A DNA stretch of 58,755 nucleotides. It comes from Acetobacteraceae bacterium (GTDB lineage Bacteria > Pseudomonadota > Alphaproteobacteria > Acetobacterales > Acetobacteraceae). The position numbers and the translations under genes were made by a program. The notes below the pieces were generated by a model. It searched no databases. It saw nothing but the letters and a program-made list of their open reading frames with translations, and had not been told where the DNA came from. The stretch covers positions 1 through 58,755 of the forward strand of contig JAMXLO010000138.1 in assembly GCA_024280945.1 (NCBI GenBank), in the 5' to 3' direction. This document shows, piece after piece, positions 49,657 to 58,459 of the stretch. Within the stretch, counting starts at the first letter, position 1; every line of letters starts with the position of its first letter.

Positions 49657-50409
49657 TCAGGTCGCGAGATAGCCGCCGTCGACGTAGAGTTCCGCGCCGG
49701 TGATATAAGACGCCTCGTCCGAGGCGAGGAACAGCACGGCGTTGGCCACCTCATCGACCTCGCCGGCGCGGCGCAGCGGCACGCCCTGCAGCATTTTTGC
49801 CCGTACTTCGGGATCAGCGGTCGCACCCGAGGTGCGCATCGGTGGCATTATCCCCGGATGAACCGAGTTGGCGCGGATGCCATCCCGTCCGAACTGCACC
49901 GCGGTCGATTTGGTGATCGTCCGCACGGCGCCCTTCGACGCGTTGTAGCCCATGTGAGTCATGGTCTGGCCAGTGACGCCGGAAATCGACGACAGGTTGA
50001 CGATCGATCCGCCACCAGCCCGCTTCATTGCCAGCACCGCATGCTTGGTGCCCAGGAACACACCGCGCGCGTTCACTTCCATCAGCCTGTCCCAGGCCTC
50101 GGTGTCCAACATGTCGGACACCGCGCTGCCGCTGATGCCGGCATTGTTCACCAGCACATCGAGCTTGCCGTATTTCTGCACCGTCGCATCGACCACAGCC
50201 TTCCAGTCGTCCTCATTGGTGACATCGAGGGGCATGAATTCGGCGGTGCCATTGGCGCGCGTGATATCCGCCGCAACCTCGCGGCCGTCATCCTCCCGCA
50301 TGTCGGCGACGACCACCGCGGCTCCTTCCTTGGCGAACCGGCGTGCGGTTGCGGCGCCCATCCCGGATGCGGCACCGCTGATGATCGCCACCTTGCCTTC
50401 CAGGCGCAT
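49657..50409 (-). CDS. Short-chain dehydrogenase/reductase (SDR)
   Basis: A 250-aa classical SDR. NAD(P)-binding GAASGMG lies at 12-18, NNAGI near 88, catalytic Ser in NLSSISG (about 138), Tyr-x3-Lys in YNASKGA (about 155-159) and a C-terminal YVDGGYLAT. An Asp at the end of beta-2 (VADMRED) suggests NAD preference. ATG 50409 is used; the frame extends far upstream without SDR sequence. It is the first gene of the run to dioxygenase, binding protein and permeases, so a catabolic role on the imported substrate is likely. Confidence 0.92.
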   Translation of the reverse strand: MRLEGKVAIISGAASGMGAATARRFAKEGAAVVVADMREDDGREVAADITRANGTAEFMPLDVTNEDDWKAVVDATVQKYGKLDVLVNNAGISGSAVSDMLDTEAWDRLMEVNARGVFLGTKHAVLAMKRAGGGSIVNLSSISGVTGQTMTHMGYNASKGAVRTITKSTAVQFGRDGIRANSVHPGIMPPMRTSGATADPEVRAKMLQGVPLRRAGEVDEVANAVLFLASDEASYITGAELYVDGGYLAT

Positions 50410-50491
50410 GGGATGTTCCTTCCGCGGACGTCTCCCCGGCATCGTTCGCCAGAGCCCGCGGGCAGTCAACCGCGCAGCAGCGCCGCTGGCG

Positions 50492-52456
50492 TCAGCGAAA
50501 TCCAGCCTTCTGCAGCCCTTCCAGAATATGTGCTCGGGACTCCGGTGTGCCGAATTGATCGGCGAATGTCTTGGCGTCGAGAAGCGGCCACAACCGCGCA
50601 GTGATCGCGTGTTCATGCTCAGCATCCTGCTGCCGGCCCAATTCGGCGTAGGCAGCCGCCAGCATGGGATGTGTGAGCAACTGGGTATTGCGCCCTGGAT
50701 TGCGGGAAAGGCCGCGAACGCCAGCATCGACGGCGTCAGTATACCGGTGCAGCAGATAATATGCCATGCACAGCCTTGCAGCCGCGAAGCCGTCGGCCGG
50801 GTCAAAGCGAAGTGCACCCTCCAACCAAGGCAGCCCCTCCGCGGCCCTGCCCGCAAAAACTAGGAAGGCACCACGGTTGCGGTAGCTCTCAGCGTCGCTC
50901 GGATTGATCTCCAGTGCGCGATCGACCTGGGTCAGCGCCAGGTCGTAGTGCTTCCGATAGAGTTCGATTTGAGCCAGAACATTATACGCGCGCGTGGTGG
51001 CGGGATCCAAAGACAACGCCTTCAGCGCGAGGGTTTCTGCTTTCCTGAGTTCCTCATCGCGGAATTGAGTCCACCCGGATATCACAGCAAAGTAATACGA
51101 TTTTGCCAGTGCCGCATAGGCATCGGCATAATGAGGATCGAGATCTATGGCGCGCTGAAACAGCTCTATCGCCTCGTCATTGTCATCACTCGTTTCCTGC
51201 GAGAACACCTCGCGACCACGCAGAACGTATTCGTATGCCGCAAGATTGCTCGTTGGCTTTGCCAAGACTCGCTCTTCTTCGAAGCGCGTGAGTTTGACTG
51301 CTGCCGCCCCCACAACACGTTTGGCAATTTTCTCTTGCACGACGAAGATGTCATCGACCTCGGCGTCGTATGTCTCCGACCAGACCAAGCGCCCCGTCGT
51401 GGCCTCGGTCAATTCGACGCTGACCCGAACGTGCTTCTCCGCGCGCCGGATGCTGCCAGAGAGGAGATAACGCACCCCCAGCGCCCGGCCGATATCAGCT
51501 GGCGATGCGCTCGAGTTTTTGAATGGGAGGCTGGCCGATGCCGAGATGACAAGCAGGTTCGAAAAACGGCTGAGCGCGGTGGTGACATCTTCTGTCACGC
51601 CGTCACTGAAGAAGTCATGACCGGCATCGGCCGACAGGTTCTTGAAGGGCAGCACGACCACCGAGGGACGCTTGGCAAGCTGAGCCGGCGCGGCAAGAGT
51701 AGCCACTTCGACCGGCCTCGGCGCCAAACCGAATGCCATCATTAGTCGTCCTGTGCCTGGGTAAAGCCTCCAGGCAGCCAGAGCCGCTACCGCGACTGCG
51801 GCGATTGCAGCAGCAGATACCAGCCACCTGCGCGTTCGCTTGCGCGGAGATACTGTGAGCGCGGTCTCTACCAAATAGGCGCGCACCGGTTCGGCAATGT
51901 TCTTTACCCGTTGGCTGCCAAGAAACCGATAATCCAGATTTAGCTTGTTCCGGACCTGCTCATAGACTGTGTGCGATATACACACCGAACCCGGCTTGGC
52001 GAGGGCTTCAAGACGGGCGGCGATATTGACTCCGTCACCGAAGATGTCGGCGCCGTCCACGATAACATCGCCAAGGTTGACCCCGATCCGCAGCTCTAGG
52101 CGACGCCTGGACGGGGTCGCGTCATTGATCGCATGTGCTGCGTGCTGCATCTCCAGGGCACAGTTCAATGCGTCGACAACGCTGGGAAAATCTGCCAGCA
52201 GACTGTCCCCGGCGGTACCAACGATGCGTCCGCCATGCGTGGTTATCAGCGGATCGACAGCACCGCGGAGCCGGCCAAGTGCCTGGTGGGTACCTGCCTC
52301 ATCCTCGCCCATGAGGCGGCTGAAGCCCACGACATCGGCATGGAGAATGGCTGCAAGTTTCCGCTTCCGAGAGGCGGTATCCTCCGGATTGCGTGGTGAG
52401 ACATCGAGCCCGGTTCGTGTTGCTATGGGTTTGACCTCACCCTGAACAACTGTCAT
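50492..52456 (-). CDS. Class III adenylate/guanylate cyclase with TolB-like and TPR domains
   Basis: A 654-aa signalling enzyme. The cyclase domain (about 35-200) has the metal Asp in ADVVGFSRLMGED, GTAGDSLLADFPS with the second Asp, GVNLGDVIVDGADIFGDGVNIAARLEA (transition-state Asn/Arg), and KPGSVCIS. One TM helix (about 235-255) is followed by a TolB/FlgO-like domain starting VVVLPFKNLSAD with FSDGVTEDVTTALSR. TPR-like repeats fill about 430-640. ATG 52456 is chosen; the upstream extension is low-quality sequence. Expected product is cAMP. It is 82 bp upstream of the SDR operon on the same strand. Confidence 0.9.
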   Translation of the reverse strand: MTVVQGEVKPIATRTGLDVSPRNPEDTASRKRKLAAILHADVVGFSRLMGEDEAGTHQALGRLRGAVDPLITTHGGRIVGTAGDSLLADFPSVVDALNCALEMQHAAHAINDATPSRRRLELRIGVNLGDVIVDGADIFGDGVNIAARLEALAKPGSVCISHTVYEQVRNKLNLDYRFLGSQRVKNIAEPVRAYLVETALTVSPRKRTRRWLVSAAAIAAVAVAALAAWRLYPGTGRLMMAFGLAPRPVEVATLAAPAQLAKRPSVVVLPFKNLSADAGHDFFSDGVTEDVTTALSRFSNLLVISASASLPFKNSSASPADIGRALGVRYLLSGSIRRAEKHVRVSVELTEATTGRLVWSETYDAEVDDIFVVQEKIAKRVVGAAAVKLTRFEEERVLAKPTSNLAAYEYVLRGREVFSQETSDDNDEAIELFQRAIDLDPHYADAYAALAKSYYFAVISGWTQFRDEELRKAETLALKALSLDPATTRAYNVLAQIELYRKHYDLALTQVDRALEINPSDAESYRNRGAFLVFAGRAAEGLPWLEGALRFDPADGFAAARLCMAYYLLHRYTDAVDAGVRGLSRNPGRNTQLLTHPMLAAAYAELGRQQDAEHEHAITARLWPLLDAKTFADQFGTPESRAHILEGLQKAGFR

Positions 52457-52522
52457 CCTATACGTACCCGAACTGGGTGGCCACGGACCCAAAGAATGCC
52501 GTGTGACCGGGGGAGGCAGACC

Positions 52523-53368
52523 ATGTGGAGAGCTTCCGTTCCGACGCAGAGGCGTGGCGCGACTCTGCTCATGTTGGGTTTTGCAACGACCTTCGGAGCT
52601 TCTGTCCGGGCCGACGAGCCGCATCTCTCGATCAGCGGCTACGACCCCGTCGCCTATTTCACCGACGGACGGCCAATACAGGGCAAATCCGAGTACGAGT
52701 ACTTGTGGCACAAATTACGCTGGCGTTTCGCGAGTGGCGAGCATCGCGAGTTGTTCAGCAAGGATCCCAATCGCTACGCGCCGCAATACGACGGCTATTG
52801 CGCAATGGGCGTGACGAATAATGCGGCGGCTCACAAAGACTCGGTCGATCCAAACGCTTGGGCGATCGTCGACGGCAAACTCTATCTGGTACACAATACG
52901 TTCTGGCTTGAAGAATGGCGCAAACACGCCTCGGAATACATCAAGCGAGCGGATTTGGAATGGCAGGCCGTCGAGGATTTGCCTGCGCCGACGATTGTTG
53001 GCCCACCCTGCGCCGCATCGCCCCCGACCACCTTGGTCGCATTGCGTGACGGCGGGCATTGGCTTGTCGTCGCTGGACAGGTCGCGCGTGACGAGACGGG
53101 GAAGATCGTCGGCACAGGTGATATGCGCGCGCAGATCGAGCAGGTTGGCAAGAACGTCGACGCGTGCCTGAAGGCTGGCGGCGCAACCGTCAATGACATT
53201 GTCTTCACCGTAAATCACGTCACGGCGCCTGCTGAATTCGACAAGAACGCCGATCTGGCGCAACGCTATTTTGGCCCGCCCTCTCCGAAGAGCTTGACGG
53301 TGCCGGCTGCGCAATTGCCCGGGCCGGACTACCTGCTGGAGGTCGAAGCTTTCGCGGCGGTCAAATGA
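52523..53368 (+). CDS. Exported YHS-domain / RidA-domain fusion protein
   Basis: A 281-aa protein with a signal-like N-terminus (about 1-28, LLMLGFATTFGASVRA). It then has a YHS domain (about 33-130: SGYDPVAYFTDGRPIQG, WRFASGEHRELFSKDPNRYAPQYDGYCAMGV) and a RidA-type domain (about 165-281: HWLVVAGQVARDETGKIVG, VGKNVDACLKAGGATVNDIV, LLEVEAFA). YHS domains bind metal in some proteins; RidA hydrolyses imines. The RidA Arg before the LP region (E. coli Arg105) appears replaced by Lys in PKSLTVPAAQLPG. GGGAGG precedes ATG 52523. Confidence 0.85.
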   Translation: MWRASVPTQRRGATLLMLGFATTFGASVRADEPHLSISGYDPVAYFTDGRPIQGKSEYEYLWHKLRWRFASGEHRELFSKDPNRYAPQYDGYCAMGVTNNAAAHKDSVDPNAWAIVDGKLYLVHNTFWLEEWRKHASEYIKRADLEWQAVEDLPAPTIVGPPCAASPPTTLVALRDGGHWLVVAGQVARDETGKIVGTGDMRAQIEQVGKNVDACLKAGGATVNDIVFTVNHVTAPAEFDKNADLAQRYFGPPSPKSLTVPAAQLPGPDYLLEVEAFAAVK

Positions 53369-53509
53369 AGCGCCTGGGGCACGGTTGAACACCCTGCGTC
53401 GGTTCTGAGGCATTTGCCTGACTAGCCCCTGATCGCAGGCCAACTGGAGCTGCTTGGCTACCACGGCCGGACGTTGCACCATGCGCGCGACGACACGTGG
53501 AGATTTCTG

Positions 53510-54715
53510 ATGGCCCATCGTGGCATGAAGTTCGGCATCTTTCTGGCGCCGTTTCATCGCGTCGGCGAAAATCCGACACTGGCGATGAACCGCGACGTCG
53601 AGCTGCTCGAGTGGCTGGACTGGCTGGGGTACGACGAGGCCTGGGTCGGCGAACACCACTCCGCAGGATGGGAACTGATTGCGGCGCCCGAACTGATTAT
53701 CGCCGCTGCGGCGGAGCGGACAAGGCATATAAGACTGGGCTCGGGCGTCACCAGCCTGCCGTATCATCACCCGCTGATGGTGGCGCAGCGCTGGGTGCAG
53801 CTCGACCACATGACGCGCGGACGCGCGATGTTGGGCTGCGGGCCGGGCGCCCTGACCTCCGATGCCTATATGCTGGGCATCGAGCCTTCGACCCAGCGGC
53901 CGCGCATGCTGGAGGCGATGGACGCAATCATGCGCCTGCTGAAATGCGAGGAGCCGGTCACGATGAAGACCGACTGGTTCGAAATGCGCGATGCGCGCCT
54001 GCACCTCGCGCCGTACAGCGACCCCTGCTTCGAGATCGCGGTCGCCAGCACGATCACACCCTTCGGCATGATCGCGGCCGGCACGCACGGCGTCGGCGTA
54101 CTGTCGATCGGTGCCGGACTGCCGGGCGGACCGGAGGCGCTGGCCAGCCAGTGGAAGATCGCCGAAGAGGCGGCGGCGAAGCATGGCAAGACAATGGACC
54201 GCAGGAACTGGCGGGTCGTGGTCAATGCGCATATCGCCGAGGACGACGAGCGGGCGCTCGCCGAGGTAGCGAAAGGCGAGCGGATCGAGACAGTCACCTA
54301 TTTCGAGGACACGTTGGGGCGCCCTCCAGGCCGCGCCGATGATCCGCTGCGCGACGGCGTAAAGATGGGGACCACCCTTGTCGGATCGCCGGAGACAGTC
54401 ATCAAGGGCATCACCCGCCTGCTCGAATACAGCCAGGGCGGATTCGGCGGTGTCCTGTTCCGTGCGCACGAGTGGGCGAATCGCGAGCAAACGTTGCGCA
54501 GCTACGAACTGTTTGCCCGCCACGTCATGCCACACTTCCAAGGCTCGCTTGGGCCGATCATCGGTTCCAATGCATGGGCGCGGGAGAACCGGAGACAGGT
54601 GTTCGGTTCGACACCGGAAGCGGTGCGGCGTGCCTTCACCGATTTCGGCCATGCTGTGCCGGAGGAGTATCGCTCTCGTACCATTGGTGCGCGCGACAGC
54701 GATTCATCGCGCTAG
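53510..54715 (+). CDS. LLM-class flavin-dependent monooxygenase (LimB-like)
   Basis: A 401-aa luciferase-superfamily TIM barrel. N-terminal KFGIFLAPFHRVGENPTLAM, the GYDEAWVGEHHSAGWE block (about 40-55), RIRLGSGVTSLPYHHPLMVA-type segment (about 72-91), and GRAMLGCGPGALTSDAYMLGI are typical of alkanal/limonene-type monooxygenases. It needs a partner flavin reductase that is not in the window. ATG 53510 has GTGGAGA upstream. It is 141 bp after the YHS-RidA gene and distant in sequence from the paralogue at 5150. Confidence 0.9.
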   Translation: MAHRGMKFGIFLAPFHRVGENPTLAMNRDVELLEWLDWLGYDEAWVGEHHSAGWELIAAPELIIAAAAERTRHIRLGSGVTSLPYHHPLMVAQRWVQLDHMTRGRAMLGCGPGALTSDAYMLGIEPSTQRPRMLEAMDAIMRLLKCEEPVTMKTDWFEMRDARLHLAPYSDPCFEIAVASTITPFGMIAAGTHGVGVLSIGAGLPGGPEALASQWKIAEEAAAKHGKTMDRRNWRVVVNAHIAEDDERALAEVAKGERIETVTYFEDTLGRPPGRADDPLRDGVKMGTTLVGSPETVIKGITRLLEYSQGGFGGVLFRAHEWANREQTLRSYELFARHVMPHFQGSLGPIIGSNAWARENRRQVFGSTPEAVRRAFTDFGHAVPEEYRSRTIGARDSDSSR

Positions 54716-54944
54716 CGAAGCTGCCAGCACCAACCAGGCTGGTTGTTGGCAATTTCACATTTGCACAACTCATGATTGACGTACGGCGGTTTAACTGCGC
54801 CCGAGGCCATAAAGGGGGTTGCTTACCCTACAATTTACAGTAGATTGCGTGGCGGTAACACGATCATTGCGGGAAAGATAACGCTCGTAGGCAACATTGC
54901 CTGCGGGCCTAAGCATCCAGCATCGGGCCGTTGGGGGATAAGGC

Positions 54945-56195
54945 ATGCCATCTGTCACCGTTGCCGGCGCGAACAACCAGACCGTAACCCTGAACTTCGA
55001 CAGCCAAACAAACGCGGCCCTGGCGAACCAGTTGGCATCGGTCATCACTGCCGGGGTCCAGAACGGCTCTATCCTGCCAGCGGTCGATACCGATGGGCCG
55101 CCACCTGCGTTGCAACCGGGAAAGACTGGCGAGTTCGTTCAGACCCTGACCGGCAGCACGATTCTCCCGCACGGCTACAAAGCGTTCGTCAACACCGCGC
55201 CCAACGCGGTGGTTTTCGGCTCGGGCGACGAAGGCGAGGCGGTGCTGTCCAGCATCGCAAATCTGGATTTCATAGCAACCGGCGGTTCCGGGACCGTTGT
55301 TGCGGGCGGCGGAAACAACCGCGTCGTCATTCCGGGCACCGACGCCGGCAATTGGTCGATCAATACCGGCAACGGTGACGACCAGATATTCGCCCTCGGC
55401 GGCGGCAGCGACACGATCAGCGCCGGTGGTGGCAGCAACAAACTCACCCTGGGCGACGGCAAGGACTTCATCCAGTCATCGGGCAATGATTTCATTTTCG
55501 CCGGGAAAGGACAGGAGACCGTCACCGCCCTTGGCAATGCCAACGACTTCATCCAGGGCAACGCCAGCAATCTGTTCTTCGTCGGTGCCAGTGGAGCGGC
55601 CACCATCTTCGGCGGCAGCGGCAGCGACACCTATTTCGGTGGCAGCGGGCCGGATTACGTCCAGGGCGGCACCGGAGGAAAGAACTTCCTTGCCGGCGGC
55701 AGCGGGGCGGCCACGCTCATCGGTGGCGGCGACGGCGATACATTGACGGCCGGAATCGGCTCAGGCCAGCTGCTGCGGGCTGGCAGCGGTAATGAAACGC
55801 TGATCGGTGGCATCGGCTCAGACACCTTCGAGGGCGGCGGGAAGGGAAGCTCGACGCAGATCTTCGGTGGCATGGGCAACGACACGTTCATTTCAGCCGG
55901 GGGAGCCGCCACGGTCACAGCGGGCTCTGCCAGCAACCTGTTCGTGTTCACCAAGAGCAATCCGGGCGGAACGGAGGTCATCCAGGGCTTCATCAGTGGG
56001 TTGGACCAGATCGGCCTGGAAGGCTTCAAAGGCAACGAAGTGGCCCACGCGCTCAAATCACAGAAGGTGGTCGACGGCAACGATACGATCACCCTGTCGG
56101 ACAATACCAAGGTCACCTTCGTCGGCGTCACGAGCCTGTCCGAAAGCGACTTCACGACCATCGGCGGCAAGCACGACTTCGTGCCGAAGTCCTGA
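54945..56195 (+). CDS. RTX-like Ca2+-binding beta-roll protein
   Basis: A 416-aa acidic, Gly/Asn/Asp-rich protein with no N-terminal signal peptide. From about residue 120 it is a run of degenerate GGxGxD-like repeats, e.g. GGSGSDTYFGGSGPDYVQGG, GGGDGDTLTAG, GGIGSDTFEGG and GGMGNDTFIS, forming calcium-binding beta-rolls. It ends with a non-repeat C-terminal domain (about 335-416), where type I secretion signals normally lie. No T1SS genes are in the window. ATG 54945 is preceded by GGGGGATAAGGC. The 229-bp leader includes TACAAT at 54829 as a possible -10. Confidence 0.8.
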   Translation: MPSVTVAGANNQTVTLNFDSQTNAALANQLASVITAGVQNGSILPAVDTDGPPPALQPGKTGEFVQTLTGSTILPHGYKAFVNTAPNAVVFGSGDEGEAVLSSIANLDFIATGGSGTVVAGGGNNRVVIPGTDAGNWSINTGNGDDQIFALGGGSDTISAGGGSNKLTLGDGKDFIQSSGNDFIFAGKGQETVTALGNANDFIQGNASNLFFVGASGAATIFGGSGSDTYFGGSGPDYVQGGTGGKNFLAGGSGAATLIGGGDGDTLTAGIGSGQLLRAGSGNETLIGGIGSDTFEGGGKGSSTQIFGGMGNDTFISAGGAATVTAGSASNLFVFTKSNPGGTEVIQGFISGLDQIGLEGFKGNEVAHALKSQKVVDGNDTITLSDNTKVTFVGVTSLSESDFTTIGGKHDFVPKS

Positions 56196-56691
56196 TCCGC
56201 ACCAAGGCTGCTGCCAGCTTCGCCGTGATGGCACTCCGCTGGCATGGCGAGGCCGGAACTGTTCGCCCGCCCGGCAGACACCTGCATCGCCGGCCTCATC
56301 GGCGCGCCGACGATGAGCTTTCCCGCGACCCTGGCTCGAGGCGGCTGCGTAGTGCCGCTTCGGGGCGGCCTGCTGTTACCGCCTGTCGATGTCGGTGTCC
56401 GGCCTGAGCATCCGGAACCGGGGACAGGCTCGATCGGATCATCGACCTCGTGGAACGGCCGGGGTCAGAGAGCTGATGCACGGACGTCTGGCGGGACCTG
56501 AAGATCACCGGCTCACTGTGAAGCTGGGCGGTCTGGCCCCGGCTGGGGAACGGCTGGCGCACCTGCACCTGTGCGGTGCGGCGACCGGGGAGCGAATTGA
56601 CCCGATTGTGCAAGAAACCGCTGCATCGCAGCTTGCTGCCGTGGATACGGCTGACTAGGGTCGTCGAGCTTTCCAGAGGTGTTCGATTCGC
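56196..56691. other. Stretch without a convincing gene
   Basis: Several short open frames exist on both strands, but they have no ribosome sites, no domain-like sequence and no codon bias shared with neighbours. I see no repeat, RNA gene or terminator I can support. It could be decayed coding DNA or a regulatory region for the amidase pair downstream. Confidence 0.4.
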
Positions 56692-57066
56692 ATGGCGGCA
56701 GTTCCGGCCATGTCCGTCCAGACCATCAGCCCAGGCGAGATGCAACTCCTGCTCTCGCGCGCTGGCCTCATCCTCAATCCTGGCCAGGTTGCCGACCTTG
56801 TTCTTGCCTGGCGACAGGTGGAGGTCCTGATCGCATCGATCCGCCAGGACAGGCCGCTCGCTGACGACATGGCTCTGGCGTTTCGACTGCCACCACCATC
56901 AACGAGCGTGTCACCCCCGGTTGCTCCCGCCAGGCCGGCAACCAAGGCGAAAGCCAAGTCGCCTGCCCAGGCAAAGCCGAAGGCGAAAGCGAAGGCGAAG
57001 GCAAAGTCCGCCAAGCGCCGGACCCCCCCCTCGCCACCTCGCAAGGGTGCCCGTCGCGGCCGATGA
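56692..57066 (+). CDS. AtzG-like small amidase partner with Lys/Ala tail
   Basis: A 124-aa protein. The first 67 residues (LLLSRAGLILNPGQVADLVLAWRQV, then PLADDMALAFRLP) resemble the DUF4089/AtzG-like small subunit that partners amidases such as AtzE. From about residue 68 the sequence is a low-complexity Pro/Ala/Lys/Arg tail (tandem AKAK and PKAK units, ending RKGARRGR). AGAGGTG stands about 10 nt before ATG 56692; ATG 56710 is an alternative. It overlaps the amidase by ATGA, a strong sign of a heteromeric partner. Confidence 0.7.
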   Translation: MAAVPAMSVQTISPGEMQLLLSRAGLILNPGQVADLVLAWRQVEVLIASIRQDRPLADDMALAFRLPPPSTSVSPPVAPARPATKAKAKSPAQAKPKAKAKAKAKSAKRRTPPSPPRKGARRGR

Positions 57067-58457
57067 CGGCTCCCAGGGCGCCTTTCCTCACGATTGCCGA
57101 GGCCGGTCGCCTCATTGCTACGAAAAGGCTTTCACCGGTCGAGCTGGCGAAGGAACTCCTTGCGCGGATCGAGGCAATCGACCCGCAGCTCAACTCCTAC
57201 TTGCTGGTGACGGAGCGCCAGGCGCTGACTGCCGCCCGCGCCGCGGAGCGCGCCGTGATGGCAGGCCGCCGCACGCCGTTGCTGGGCATCCCGGTTGCTT
57301 ACAAGGACATATACGAGACGGCTGGTGTGCGGACCACCGCACAATCCCGCATCCTCGCCGACAACGTGCCGGAGCACGACGCCGAGACAATACGGCGGCT
57401 CGGTGCCGAAGGGGCGGTAATGCTTGGCAAGCTGGCGACGCATGAGTTCGCCATCGGCGGACCAGCATTCGACCTTCCCTGGCCGCCGGCGCGCAATCCC
57501 TGGGACACGCGACGCTTCACCGGTGGGTCAAGCTCCGGTTCCGGCGCCGCCGTGGCGGCGGGCCTCGCCCTGGGGGCGTTGGGCTCCGATACCGGCGGTT
57601 CGATCCGGCTCCCGGCGGCCTACTGCGGTATTGCCGGGATCAGGCCGACACCTGGTCTGGTATCGCGTCGCGGTGTCATCCCGCTTGCGCCCAGTCTGGA
57701 TACCGCGGGGCCGATGGCGTGGACGGCCATGGATTGCGCCATCCTGCTGGACGCACTCGCCGGCCACGATCCGCTGGATCCGGCCTCGGTGCCTGGGCCA
57801 CCTGGGTCGTATGCGTCTGCGGTTGCAGCGCCCATTCGTGGCCTGCGAGTCGGCGTGCTGCGCCGGTTCTATGAACACGATGTGCCGGCCGCTCCCGAGA
57901 TGCTGCAGATGATGAGCCACGCCGCCGCAACGCTGCGTGGTCTCGGCTGCCGAGTGGAGGATGCATCGCTTCCCTCCGTCCAGGAGTACAACGCCGTCGG
58001 CCGGGTGATCATCTCTGCCGAAGCATATGCGCTGCACGAGGCAACACTGAAGACGCGGTTGGCCGACTACTCGCGGGTGTTCCGGGTCCGAGTTCTGGCC
58101 GGCGCTCTGATCCGTGCCGCCGACTACATTGCCGCGCAACGACGGCGTGCTGACCTGATCGCCGCCACGGCCCAGGCATTCGGGCGCTTCGACGTGCTCA
58201 TCACCGCACCCACGGCTGGCACGCCACCACTGTTGACCGAGCAGCGGCCGGACGACGGTTTCTCCCGGCCGTTGCTGACCACGGTTGCCAATGTCGCCGC
58301 AGTCCCATCGATGGTGGTCTGCGGCGGTTTCACACCGGCAGGATTGCCATTGGGACTGGAGATTATTGGCCCGGCATGGGGCGATGCCACTGTCCTGCGC
58401 GTCGGCCACCATTTCGAGCAGGCGGCTGAGACCAGGACGCGTCGGCCAGAGTTATAG
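57063..58457 (+). CDS. Amidase signature family enzyme (GatA/AtzE-like)
   Basis: A 464-aa amidase. The Ser-cisSer-Lys triad is present: Lys in VAYKDIYETAG (about 80), cis-Ser in GGSSSGSGAAVA (about 155-165) and nucleophile Ser in SDTGGSIRLPA (about 179). The C-terminal PAWGDATVLRVGHHFE matches the family. No GatC or GatB gene is near, and the AtzG-like partner overlaps the start, so a biuret-, indoleacetamide- or other amide-hydrolase role is more likely than tRNA amidation. ATG 57063 overlaps the partner stop by 4 nt. Confidence 0.93.
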   Translation: MTAPRAPFLTIAEAGRLIATKRLSPVELAKELLARIEAIDPQLNSYLLVTERQALTAARAAERAVMAGRRTPLLGIPVAYKDIYETAGVRTTAQSRILADNVPEHDAETIRRLGAEGAVMLGKLATHEFAIGGPAFDLPWPPARNPWDTRRFTGGSSSGSGAAVAAGLALGALGSDTGGSIRLPAAYCGIAGIRPTPGLVSRRGVIPLAPSLDTAGPMAWTAMDCAILLDALAGHDPLDPASVPGPPGSYASAVAAPIRGLRVGVLRRFYEHDVPAAPEMLQMMSHAAATLRGLGCRVEDASLPSVQEYNAVGRVIISAEAYALHEATLKTRLADYSRVFRVRVLAGALIRAADYIAAQRRRADLIAATAQAFGRFDVLITAPTAGTPPLLTEQRPDDGFSRPLLTTVANVAAVPSMVVCGGFTPAGLPLGLEIIGPAWGDATVLRVGHHFEQAAETRTRRPEL

Positions 58458-58459
58458 AC

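Noticed and set aside
52457-52711. N-terminal extension of the cyclase gene
   Set aside because: The added residues are non-conserved and overlap the promoter side of the divergent YHS-RidA gene; ATG 52456 gives the usual short leader before the cyclase domain.
56389-56658. Short open frames between the beta-roll and amidase genes
   Set aside because: No ribosome site, no recognisable domain and overlapping frames of equal quality on both strands.
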